Shown: positions 7,742 to 13,453 of the stretch, one piece after another
Layout: every line of letters starts with the position of its first letter
Position numbering within the stretch: the first letter of the stretch is position 1
Assembly (NCBI GenBank): GCA_046760155.1
Contig: JBHIDQ010000041.1
Span: 1 to 13,453, forward strand
Reading direction: 5' to 3'
Source: JBHIDQ01 sp046760155
Lineage (GTDB): Bacteria > Chloroflexota > Dehalococcoidia > Dehalococcoidales > RBG-16-60-22
Length of the DNA: 13,453 bases
Position numbers and translations under genes: made by a program
Notes under the pieces: model-generated
Databases searched by the model: none
What the model saw: only the letters and a program-made list of their open reading frames with translations
Told to the model about the DNA's origin: nothing

Positions 7742-9097
7742 CTATTCTGGCTTCACCTCAGCCACTAGCGATTGGATAATATCAAGGGCTTGGTCAGCCT
7801 CGTCAGTGGTTATGGTACAGGGAGGGCCAATATGTAACCGGTTGCCCAGTCTCCCGATAATACGAGTATAGATACCGTTTTCAAGTAGTTTCCTTATCAG
7901 TTCAGCCTTAACATCTTGGCCAATCGGTGTCTTGGTCCTTTTGTCGCTTACTAGTTCAATGGAGTGATTGATGCCCATCCCCCCAATATTCCCTACACAA
8001 GGCAGTGATGAAAATTCACTATCAAGGCGTTGCTTGATATGCTTGCCTACTTTGGCGGCATTTTCCACTACCTTGTCTCTAACGTAGATGTCTAGGGCAG
8101 CACATGATGCCGCCGCCGGAATAGCATGCCCGCAATAGGTGAAACCATGCGAAAACATCTTGTCCTTCAGTACTTGGTAGACCTCGTCACTGATTGCCAT
8201 GGCGCCAAAAGGCAGATAGGCACCATTTATTCCCTTAGCCATGGTCATCATATCCGGTTGGATATTCCAATTCTCCACACCGAACATTTTGCCGGTCCGG
8301 GCAAAACCACTGATAACCTCGTCAGCAATCAATATCACTTCATATTTGCGACATATTTCGCTAACTATTGGCCACCACTCTGGGGGACATTCAAAAAATC
8401 CGCCACCACCAATCATGGGCTCGGCAATAAAAGCAGCGATACTATTGGCTCCCTCAGCTTGGATCACGTCCTCCAGTATTCGAGCACATCTTACCTCGCA
8501 TTCCGGATAGGTTAGACCATAGGTACAACGGTAACAATAAAATGAAGGGATTCGGATTAAACCGGGTGGTGCTGGACCGAAGGCATTCTGAAAGGCACCT
8601 TGTCCTGAGCCGGTAACGTAAGCCGAAAAACCAGAGGCGCCGTGGTAGGAATCGTACAAACTGATGATTTTGTACCTCTCGGCTTGCCCCTTATGACACC
8701 AGTATAAGCGGGCCGTCTTCGTCGCTGAATCTACCGCTTCTGAGCCGCCGCTGGTAAAGTAGAAATAGTTCAAGTTGCCCGGGGTCAGATTGGCCAGCTT
8801 CTGACTACATTCAATAACATATCTGTTACTGTGACCGTAAAAAGAAGTGCTAAAGTCAGTCTCACTGACCGCTTTGCTGATGGCGTCAATAATTTCCTTT
8901 TGGCCATGACCCAAATTGCAGCAGCAATTTCCCGAGGCCAGGTCAACATATTCCTTGCCCTCGGTATCAACTAAATATATGCCGTGGGCTTTTTCAAAGA
9001 CGATACCTGAATTCTGTCCCACGGCAATCCAGGGGTGTATTATGTGCTCCCTATCAGCTTGTAGAAGTAGCTCTGTTCTCCGGCTCACGGCTCTCAT
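7742..9097 (-). CDS. Class III PLP-dependent aminotransferase
   Basis: A 451-residue (from the chosen start) cytoplasmic enzyme of aminotransferase class III, which moves an omega- or alpha-amino group to a keto acid using pyridoxal phosphate. Numbering from ATG 9097, the cofactor phosphate-binding motif SGGSEAVDSA is at 116-125, the pyridine-binding Asp in ADEV is Asp259, and the Schiff-base lysine in MAKGING is Lys288. A four-cysteine block (FYCYRC, Cys188/191, then Cys200 and Cys204) matches an insertion common in taurine/GABA/beta-alanine-type members. An upstream in-frame ATG at 9112 exists, but AGGAG follows it and lies 7 bases before ATG 9097, so 9097 is the better start. Substrate not assignable. 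An unusual CCC triplet occurs at residues 58-60. Confidence 0.92.
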   Translation of the reverse strand: MRAVSRRTELLLQADREHIIHPWIAVGQNSGIVFEKAHGIYLVDTEGKEYVDLASGNCCCNLGHGQKEIIDAISKAVSETDFSTSFYGHSNRYVIECSQKLANLTPGNLNYFYFTSGGSEAVDSATKTARLYWCHKGQAERYKIISLYDSYHGASGFSAYVTGSGQGAFQNAFGPAPPGLIRIPSFYCYRCTYGLTYPECEVRCARILEDVIQAEGANSIAAFIAEPMIGGGGFFECPPEWWPIVSEICRKYEVILIADEVISGFARTGKMFGVENWNIQPDMMTMAKGINGAYLPFGAMAISDEVYQVLKDKMFSHGFTYCGHAIPAAASCAALDIYVRDKVVENAAKVGKHIKQRLDSEFSSLPCVGNIGGMGINHSIELVSDKRTKTPIGQDVKAELIRKLLENGIYTRIIGRLGNRLHIGPPCTITTDEADQALDIIQSLVAEVKPE

Positions 9098-9480
9098 TTT
9101 GTCACTCCTCATGTTTTAAAATCTTAGGCAACCTGCCCTTCATTTTAATATATTCGCTTAAAAAGAACCATCTAAGAAACACACTATTTCTATATTCTTG
9201 CCGGTTAACCAGAAATCTAGTGTAATTCAGCTTTGGTCACCTTTGTAACATAATTTTAACAAATTCGTAATATATTATTAGTAACTTTTATATACTTTTT
9301 AACATCTTTTTAAGCATACATACTCTAAAATAACAATAGAACAAAAGTCCTGGCTAAATTGAATACAGCAAAAATATGACCAGTTTAGAATTTAAGAAAG
9401 CCAGTAATCCATGGAATACCAGATTCTGGTCATAGGAAAAGGGGAAAAAAGATAGTCAATCTGTAGGGACGGTAACCAAG
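9098..9480. other. AT-rich divergent intergenic region
   Basis: About 380 bases separate the aminotransferase (minus) and coiled-coil (plus) genes and must hold promoters in both directions. The middle part is very rich in A and T (for example TAATATATTATTAG near 9268-9281). I find only weak hexamer pairs, such as TTGTAA at 9243 with TAATAT at 9268 and a 19-base spacer, and do not call a promoter. An 8-bp palindrome GGTTAACC lies at 9203-9210. No convincing small gene is seen. Confidence 0.5.
9375..9434. repeat. Inverted repeat upstream of the coiled-coil gene
   Basis: TATGACCAG (9375-9383) and its exact complement CTGGTCATA (9426-9434) are separated by 42 bases. An 8-bp palindrome, TCCATGGA (9408-9415), lies between them. 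The repeat ends 46 bases before the coiled-coil gene start. It could be paired operator half-sites or the base of a leader RNA stem. Either role is speculative. Confidence 0.5.
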
Positions 9481-11070
9481 ATGAGGCAAACAATGTCAAA
9501 TAGTGAAGATGCTAAACTAAATAAGGAAAAGGTAAGGCAGATGTTAAACATACCTGATGAAATCATCGAGTCGGCTGAAGAGAGAGCCACAATTTCCAAT
9601 GACTACAAGCAACGCCTCACCCGAATCATTGAGGAAGAGGGGAAAAGAATGAGAAAAGCGGCGGAGCACGAGTCAGCCCACATTGTCGCTAGAGCCAGAG
9701 AGGGATACCGGCAAAGGTTAAGCCAATTTCTTGAAGAAGAAGTGAAGAAAATAAGAAGACAGGCAGAGCAGGATGCCGCCGATATTATCTCCAAAGCTCT
9801 GGAGAAAAAGGAGCACATTATCGCCGAGGCTAAAATAGAGGCTCAACTACAAGTGGAGCAGGTTATCCGAGAGGTTAGGAAACTGGCCGAACAGGAAGCC
9901 GCGGCCACTATTGACCACGCAAATGACCAAGCGATGCAGATTACGGCGGGGGCTAAGGAGAGGGCAAAGAAGCAAGCCGAGAGGGAAAAGCGGCGAGAAG
10001 TGAAGCGCATTATCGAGTACGCTAAACAGGAATCGGCGGAGATTATTGCTGAAGCAAGGCAAGTCGCCGAGAAAGAGGTCAATAAGATAATAGCTGATGC
10101 CATGAAGGAGGCCGAAGAGAGGTCAAGTAAAATTATCGCTCTAGCCAAACAAAAAGCAGTACAGCTTAGCGGTCATGCCTTCGAGACAAGGAAAAATGGC
10201 GGCGAGGATAAACTGGCCAAGCTTCTGGCTGATGCCAGGCGTAAGTCAGAATGGACCGCAGAACTTATCGCTGAGGCCAAAGAAAAAGCGCGGCATACCA
10301 TCAACGAAGCGGAAGAGAATCCAGCAGCTTCAGAGGCGGCTGTCGATAAGGATGATAAGGTCGACTTTATGAGCGACCTGGCGGACCAGCACCGTGCTTC
10401 ACCTTCCGATTCAGCGCGTTCCATTTGGGACGCCGCCATGAGCAATGCCGAGCGGATTCTGGGCTTGACTGAGCCGAGTCCAGAGGTGGAGACCAAGGAG
10501 GAGGATGAGATTCTCGCCCCGGATAGAGCGGAAGCCGAGGAGCTCAGCAAGGAAGCCGATACGGCTGGTAGCGACCAGGTAGAAGAAACAGTTGCCACCG
10601 CCGAAGAGCCGAGTATAGAGGCGCCGACGGAAGTTGCAGAGGAAACGGCCGCCATAGCACCGGACAAACCACCGCGAGAAGAAGAAGACGTTATGGAAGG
10701 CACGCCCGAAACTGCTCCAACCGAAAAAGACAGTCCAGCAGAGGTAGCAGTGGCTGAGGTCAAGGAAACGCCCTCTGCAGCGGAGGTGCCAAAGAAAGGC
10801 GAAGTAGAGATATTGTTAGGGTTGTCGGTAGACTCAATAATTTTGACCAAGCTGCACAACTACTTGACGAACACCCCTGGGATAAAAGTTGTCCGCACCC
10901 TCGGTTCCGGCATAAAGGGAGCCACCATAATCGTGATGCTGGACAAACCGATCCCGCTCGTAGATGAGCTGTCCTCAACGCTCCCGGAAGCCGAGGTAAC
11001 CAGCCAGCAACGAGACTTAAATGGCAAGCGCTCGGTAACGGTGATATATATCACCGCCAGAAGAAGCTAA
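9481..11070 (+). CDS. Coiled-coil protein with acidic linker and C-terminal alpha/beta domain, function unknown
   Basis: A 529-residue soluble protein I cannot assign to a named family. Residues about 40-280 are a highly charged, Ala/Glu/Lys/Arg-rich coiled coil with imperfect repeats around the pattern AEQxxAxII: KAAEHESAHIVARA (59-72), RQAEQDAADIISKA (93-106), LAEQEAAATIDHA (135-147), YAKQESAEIIAEA (180-192). It resembles the right-handed coils of ATP synthase subunit b or DivIVA-like proteins. Residues about 330-438 are an acidic Glu/Pro/Ala/Thr linker. Residues about 440-525 look like a small beta-alpha-beta-beta domain (EVEILLGLSVDSIILTKLHN; VVRTLGSGIKGATIIVMLDK). No signal peptide or membrane segment is seen. 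ATG 9481 has AGGGA 11 bases upstream. ATG 9493, with GAGG 6 bases upstream, is an equally good start. A scaffold or cytoskeletal role is only a guess. Confidence 0.9.
   Translation: MRQTMSNSEDAKLNKEKVRQMLNIPDEIIESAEERATISNDYKQRLTRIIEEEGKRMRKAAEHESAHIVARAREGYRQRLSQFLEEEVKKIRRQAEQDAADIISKALEKKEHIIAEAKIEAQLQVEQVIREVRKLAEQEAAATIDHANDQAMQITAGAKERAKKQAEREKRREVKRIIEYAKQESAEIIAEARQVAEKEVNKIIADAMKEAEERSSKIIALAKQKAVQLSGHAFETRKNGGEDKLAKLLADARRKSEWTAELIAEAKEKARHTINEAEENPAASEAAVDKDDKVDFMSDLADQHRASPSDSARSIWDAAMSNAERILGLTEPSPEVETKEEDEILAPDRAEAEELSKEADTAGSDQVEETVATAEEPSIEAPTEVAEETAAIAPDKPPREEEDVMEGTPETAPTEKDSPAEVAVAEVKETPSAAEVPKKGEVEILLGLSVDSIILTKLHNYLTNTPGIKVVRTLGSGIKGATIIVMLDKPIPLVDELSSTLPEAEVTSQQRDLNGKRSVTVIYITARRS
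11039..11056. repeat. Perfect 18-bp palindrome at the end of the coiled-coil gene
   Basis: CGGTGATATATATCACCG reads identically on both strands. It spans the final codons (TVIYITA region) and ends 14 bases before the stop codon. The size and perfection fit a dimeric DNA-binding-protein site, but its position inside coding sequence leaves that uncertain. It could also form an RNA hairpin near the mRNA 3' end. Confidence 0.6.
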
Positions 11071-11122
11071 TTACCGCTATCTTATTGAGCCTTCATGGCT
11101 CGCCTGGAGGGGAGTGCCGGTA

Positions 11123-11169
11123 AGAGAGGGGCTTTGCCCCCCGCTGAAATCTCTCCCCTCTCTCCTTTT
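11123..11169 (+). terminator. Intrinsic terminator after the coiled-coil gene
   Basis: AGAGAGGGG (11123-11131) pairs with CCCCTCTCT (11155-11163), followed by CCTTTT (11164-11169). A nested GGGGC-TTT-GCCCC hairpin (11128-11140) can form as an alternative. It lies about 50 bases after the stop codon of the coiled-coil gene. A smaller stem, GAGCC-TTCAT-GGCTC (11087-11101), precedes it. The T-tract is short, so efficiency is uncertain. Confidence 0.6.
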
Positions 11170-11275
11170 AAGCAGAGATACGCCAAACTCAGGAGCTTAA
11201 CAGATTAACCATTTCGTCATTTTTGTGCCACGAGTTAACAAAGCAAGCTTTTTTACCGAACTAACTAAGATATGC

Positions 11276-11325
11276 CTGATGAGGACAGGTCCGCCGGTGC
11301 TCAGTTCCGGACCTATCCTCATCAG
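11276..11325. repeat. Long imperfect inverted repeat (17 of 18 bp)
   Basis: The left arm CTGATGAGGACAGGTCCG (11276-11293) pairs with the right arm CGGACCTATCCTCATCAG (11308-11325) with one C/A mismatch and a 14-base loop. No T-tract follows on either strand, so it is not a canonical terminator. It could be an RNA stem-loop, a transcription-stopping structure without a U-tract, or a small repeat element. Confidence 0.8.
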
Positions 11326-11386
11326 TGAGGGGAAGAAAGAAGAATATGGTAGCTTGTCCATTATCGGTCATTATGCCTAAAGAAGG

Positions 11387-11429
11387 AATACTTAGTACGA
11401 GGTAATTTAGATACCAAAAACTGAGTATT
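11387..11429. repeat. Nested stem-loop
   Basis: AATACTTAGT (11387-11396) pairs with ACTGAGTATT (11420-11429) over 10 bp, including one G-U pair. Inside it GGTA (11401-11404) pairs with TACC (11412-11415). TTC follows directly. The layered pairing suggests a structured RNA, if the region is transcribed. Confidence 0.5.
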
Positions 11430-11553
11430 TTCGGCAAATCAAGAGTCGGTTTCCCGTGCCCCTAACATCCAAAATAGTGGAAATTGGTGGCGGCAACCAG
11501 GCGTCAGGTTGTGCCATTAAGGAACGATGTTGACGGGATAAAGACATTGAAAT

Positions 11554-11584
11554 GCCCTGCCTTCATGGATAAGATAGGCAGGGC
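11554..11584. repeat. GC-rich hairpin before a strong Shine-Dalgarno
   Basis: GCCCTGCC (11554-11561) and GGCAGGGC (11577-11584) form a perfect 8-bp stem with a 15-base loop. It ends 11 bases before the AGGAGG at 11596. It could modulate translation of the short ORF that follows or terminate an upstream transcript, but no T-tract is present. Confidence 0.6.
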
Positions 11585-11606
11585 GGAGGTGAGGTAGGAG
11601 GTGCTC

Positions 11607-11666
11607 ATGACTGCTGACATCTTTATTTTAATACGCTCAGCAAGCAAGTCAATAGCCAATTGGTAA
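11607..11666 (+). CDS. Possible 19-residue leader-like peptide
   Basis: ATG at 11607 opens a 19-codon frame ending in TAA. The predicted peptide is MTADIFILIRSASKSIANW, with a short hydrophobic stretch at residues 5-9. The only strong support is a perfect AGGAGG (11596-11601) 5 bases before the ATG, in a region otherwise without genes. No recognisable gene follows on the plus strand for which it could be a leader. It may be a genuine small peptide or a chance match to the ribosome site. Confidence 0.25.
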   Translation: MTADIFILIRSASKSIANW

Positions 11667-11761
11667 CCATGACCTAGTTCCTAAAAGTTAACGACCTTGG
11701 ATGACCAAAAACACTTTAACCATTGAGTAGAGTTATCCTGCTGAGGTATTAAAGGGAGACT

Positions 11762-11956
11762 TTAGGGGTACTGCCCTGGTAGTAAGATGTTCCAATAGCC
11801 ACAATGTTGACATTCCACATAATGCCCGTCTTTTAATAATTGCTTTCTACCGCAATTGGGACATGGCATTAACTCTGGCCTGTTGTTCTGTCTGTGCTTT
11901 GGCGCTATTTCCTGAAACCTGTCTTCTTCAGGCTGGACGTGCTGCTTATGAATCAT
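11762..11956 (-). CDS. Small zinc-ribbon protein (64 residues), coupled to the upstream mini-gene
   Basis: A 64-residue protein with a charged N-terminal half (residues 1-30) and a C-terminal zinc ribbon. Cys32-x2-Cys35 (PCPNCG) and Cys49-x2-Cys52 (ECQHCG) are 13 residues apart, the normal geometry for a four-cysteine zinc site. It ends in a short hydrophobic tail. Its ATG lies inside the last codons of the 51-residue gene upstream on the same strand (11-base overlap), and an AGGAG sits 9-10 bases before it. Zinc ribbons of this size may bind nucleic acid or act as protein adaptors; function not assignable. Confidence 0.65.
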   Translation of the reverse strand: MIHKQHVQPEEDRFQEIAPKHRQNNRPELMPCPNCGRKQLLKDGHYVECQHCGYWNILLPGQYP

Positions 11957-12101
11957 CTGCTTTAGCTCCTGTGGCCGTTGCCAAAACTTCCGCCATCACT
12001 TCCAGATGCCCGCAGCGTGGGCAGTACCTATAGTTACCACACTCTTGAAAGCAATGACCTCTAAAGAAGCACTTGATAGCGTCAACAATCCATCTGAGCA
12101 T
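11946..12101 (-). CDS. Cys-rich mini-protein (51 residues) with zinc-ribbon-like motif
   Basis: A short frame read from ATG at 12101 to TAA at 11946. The product has cysteines at 11, 17, 21, 27 and 30 and histidines at 16 and 32. The core CPRCGH (27-32) is a typical zinc knuckle, and Cys17-x3-Cys21 could supply the other two ligands. The N-terminus (MLRWIVDAIKCFFRG) looks like a short amphipathic helix. A GGGGG stretch 7 bases before the ATG may serve as ribosome site. Its last 11 bases overlap the start of the 64-residue zinc-ribbon gene, so the two are probably made together. Function unknown. Confidence 0.6.
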   Translation of the reverse strand: MLRWIVDAIKCFFRGHCFQECGNYRYCPRCGHLEVMAEVLATATGAKADDS

Positions 12102-12214
12102 CTTACTACCCCCAATTCCTTGTTTAGAACAACAGGTGATTAATTGAAATGCCTTTATTTTTGTTAAACGCGAATATGGGTGAATTGTCAGTAAAATAAT
12201 TCTAGGTGTTGAAA

Positions 12215-12283
12215 GTAACGAAAACGTTAAATGTGTTCATTAATTGTGTCTAAAAAATTACAATTTACTTAAATTTTCGTTAC
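12215..12283. repeat. 10-bp inverted repeat near the tRNA gene
   Basis: GTAACGAAAA (12215-12224) and its exact complement TTTTCGTTAC (12274-12283) are separated by 49 AT-rich bases. The repeat lies between the mini-gene pair and the 3' end of tRNA-Gly. It may be paired protein-binding sites, or chance in AT-rich sequence. Confidence 0.5.
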
Positions 12284-12313
12284 AAGTTAGCTGAGGAAAA
12301 CAGGATTTACCTT

Positions 12314-12388
12314 TGGAGCGGGTGATGGGATTCGAACCCACGACTCTTTGCTTGGGAAGCAAATACTCTGCCGCTGAGTTACACCCGC
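12314..12388 (-). tRNA. tRNA-Gly (anticodon CCC)
   Basis: A 75-nucleotide cloverleaf on the minus strand, counting the encoded CCA. The acceptor stem is GCGGGTG/CACCCGC. The D arm is ACTC-AGCGGCA-GAGT. The anticodon stem TTTGC/GCAAA encloses the loop TTCCCAA, giving anticodon CCC for glycine codon GGG. The T arm is GTGGG-TTCGAAT-CCCAT, with one G-T pair. The discriminator is T, as expected for bacterial tRNA-Gly, followed by CCA at 12316-12314. All stems pair. Confidence 0.96.
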
Positions 12389-12400
12389 CTAAGTGTCTCC

Positions 12401-12429
12401 ATTCTAGCCCAAAAAACGATAGCTGTAAA
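12401..12429 (-). promoter_or_regulatory. Promoter of tRNA-Gly
   Basis: On the minus strand TTTACA (12429-12424), a 17-base spacer and TAGAAT (12406-12401) lie 12 bases before the 5' end of the mature tRNA. The match is 10 of 12 to the housekeeping consensus with ideal spacing, leaving a very short 5' precursor. Confidence 0.75.
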
Positions 12430-12474
12430 GAGGCTTGGAGTGTTCAACAGAACGTTTTTAGGCTTCTCCAATAA

Positions 12475-12501
12475 GTTGCGATATATTATAATATCAGCAA
12501 C
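12475..12501 (+). promoter_or_regulatory. Putative -10 box overlapped by an inverted repeat (operator candidate)
   Basis: TATAAT (12487-12492) lies 53 bases before the start of the enolase-superfamily gene; the -35 at 17 bases (TTCTCC) is poor. The arms GTTGCGATAT (12475-12484) and ATATCAGCAAC (12491-12501) are inverted copies apart from one extra base, and they flank or cover the -10 box. That is a typical place for a repressor site on a catabolic gene. The regulator is not in this window. Confidence 0.4.
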
Positions 12502-12545
12502 GCCTGAAGCAGTCCTGAACCTAATGCCAGAAGGAGAAAAGTCCG

Positions 12546-13453
12546 ATGAAAATCACCAATGTTGAAGCCATGGTTCTCACCTGCCCTTTGGACAAACCGA
12601 TTATGGATGCTACTTATACTCTGCCCCATCGCAGTGCCGTTCTGGTCAAAGTTGACACTGATGAAGGACTTTCCGGAATTGGTGAGGCGGCCTACTTTGG
12701 TGGCCCACCACTGATAACCAAAACGATTATCGAGAAAGAACTGAGGGAATACCTCATTGGCGAAGACCCGCTCAATATCGAGAAGCTCTGGGAGAAAATG
12801 TATCAGCGGACGATAAAACACGGCCGCAAAGGAGCCGTAATCGCCAGCATCAGTGGCCTTGACATTGCGCTGTGGGACATCAAAGCTAAAGCAGCCAGGA
12901 TGCCCCTTTATCAACTTCTGGGCGGCTGCCATGAGCAAATTCGGGCTTATGCCAGTGCCGGCTTTTACGCCGAAGGCAAGGGATTAAAAGAACTGGCCGC
13001 CGAAATGGCTTCATACGTGAAAGAAGGCTTTACCGCGGTGAAGATGAAAATCGGGCGTCATCAAGCTGAAGATATCAGCCGAGTGAAGGCGGTTCGGGAG
13101 GCGATTGGCGATGATATTGACCTGCTGGTGGATGGCAATAACGCCTATACTTCCTACCAGGCGATAAAACTGGCCCGAAAACTGGAGCAGTATGACATTT
13201 TCTGGTTTGAAGAGCCGGTGCCCGCCGAAGATATCGAAGGTAGTGCTACGGTAGCTGCCGCCATCGATACCCCGGTGGCCGCCGGTGAAAATGAGTTTAC
13301 CCGATACGGCTTCCGCGACCTCATCATCAATAAGGCGATTGACATCGCCCAGCCTGATGTTACCTGGTGTGGGGGTATCACCGAGGCAAAGAAGATTGCC
13401 GCTATGGCCAGCGCCTGGAATATTATCTGCGTGCCTCATTCCTTTTCTTCGGC
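12546..13453 (+). CDS. Mandelate racemase/muconate lactonizing enzyme family protein (3' partial)
   Basis: The first 302 residues of an enolase-superfamily enzyme; the window ends before the stop. It should abstract a proton next to a carboxylate with Mg2+ help, either racemizing or dehydrating a sugar acid or similar compound, or acting as a cycloisomerase. The capping domain covers residues 1-130. In the barrel, Lys166-x-Lys168 (KMK) provides the base. Asp196 (DGN), Glu222 (FEEP) and Glu248 (GEN) are the metal ligands, and the Asp271/His298 dyad (QPD; VPHSF) is as in the mandelate racemase and dehydratase subgroups. ATG 12546 has AAGGAG 9 bases upstream. Because both KxK and the His-Asp dyad are present, a racemase or acid-sugar dehydratase is likelier than a muconate cycloisomerase. 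Exact substrate unknown. Confidence 0.93.
   Translation, partial: MKITNVEAMVLTCPLDKPIMDATYTLPHRSAVLVKVDTDEGLSGIGEAAYFGGPPLITKTIIEKELREYLIGEDPLNIEKLWEKMYQRTIKHGRKGAVIASISGLDIALWDIKAKAARMPLYQLLGGCHEQIRAYASAGFYAEGKGLKELAAEMASYVKEGFTAVKMKIGRHQAEDISRVKAVREAIGDDIDLLVDGNNAYTSYQAIKLARKLEQYDIFWFEEPVPAEDIEGSATVAAAIDTPVAAGENEFTRYGFRDLIINKAIDIAQPDVTWCGGITEAKKIAAMASAWNIICVPHSFSS

Larger units (their letters stand above)
11170..11761. other. Non-coding region with several strong hairpins
   Basis: About 590 bases hold no long reading frame on either strand. They hold three inverted repeats (11276-11325, 11387-11429, 11554-11584) and one very short ORF behind a strong ribosome site (11607-11666), each listed separately. 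I compared it by eye with the signatures of tmRNA, RNase P RNA, SRP RNA and common riboswitches and found none. It may encode a structured RNA or be degenerate intergenic DNA. Confidence 0.5.

Noticed and set aside
10173..10859. A 228-codon minus-strand Ser/Ala-rich frame
   Set aside because: It is the reverse reading of the Glu/Ala-rich coiled-coil gene; the Ser-rich composition is an artefact of that.
11071..11761. tmRNA, RNase P RNA, SRP RNA or a known riboswitch in the hairpin-rich gap
   Set aside because: None of the conserved core sequences of these RNAs could be found by eye on either strand.
12314..12388. Attachment-site duplication of the tRNA-Gly 3' end
   Set aside because: No second copy of the T-arm sequence or of the acceptor 3' half was seen elsewhere in the window, and no integrase gene is present.
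12486..13439. Minus-strand frames opposite the enolase-superfamily gene
   Set aside because: The plus strand has all metal ligands and catalytic residues of the superfamily in one frame.

Overview
The window looks like chromosomal DNA of a free-living anaerobic or facultative bacterium, with roughly balanced base composition. My best guess is the Chloroflexota, class Dehalococcoidia or a relative. That guess rests on style only: an Ala-Pro-rich linker at the start of a periplasmic binding protein, a TRAP transporter beside SDR, old-yellow-enzyme and enolase-superfamily genes, and a coiled-coil protein with an acidic linker. No phylogenetic marker is present apart from one tRNA, so the lineage is an inference.

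Layout. (1) Positions 1-3982, plus strand: a TRAP transporter operon. It has a solute-binding protein (DctP type, 5' end missing), a strong intercistronic hairpin, the small permease (DctQ) overlapping the large permease (DctM) by 8 bases, and 39 bases later an extended short-chain dehydrogenase/epimerase resembling the SDR-type L-threonine dehydrogenase/GalE group. (2) Positions 4037-9097, minus strand: a large flavin/iron-sulfur oxidoreductase of the 2,4-dienoyl-CoA reductase/trimethylamine dehydrogenase type with its own perfect consensus promoter (TTGACA-17-TATAAT); a diacylglycerol-kinase-family lipid kinase; a divergent-PAP2 (DUF212/YuiD-like) membrane protein; and a class III PLP aminotransferase. 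(3) Positions 9481-11070, plus strand: a 529-residue protein with a long charged coiled coil, an acidic Pro/Glu linker and a compact C-terminal domain. It is divergent from the aminotransferase across an AT-rich region. (4) Positions 11071-12313: 1.2 kb of low coding density. It carries a terminator, several strong inverted repeats, a possible 19-codon ORF behind a perfect Shine-Dalgarno, and a minus-strand pair of overlapping mini-genes for zinc-ribbon peptides of 51 and 64 residues. (5) Positions 12314-12429: tRNA-Gly(CCC) on the minus strand with encoded CCA and a good promoter. (6) From 12546 to the window end, plus strand: a mandelate racemase/muconate lactonizing enzyme family gene, 3' truncated by the window, with an inverted repeat over its putative -10 box.

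How the genes may fit together. The TRAP system imports an organic acid or similar anionic solute. The SDR in the same operon is a candidate for handling the imported compound, and the flavoenzyme, aminotransferase and enolase-superfamily enzyme suit a heterotroph using varied organic acids and amines. The lipid kinase and the PAP2-like protein form a plausible lipid phosphorylation/dephosphorylation pair. I see no defence system, CRISPR array, insertion sequence or phage gene. The parts least explained by known families are the coiled-coil protein, the coupled zinc-ribbon peptides and the structured intergenic DNA between them.
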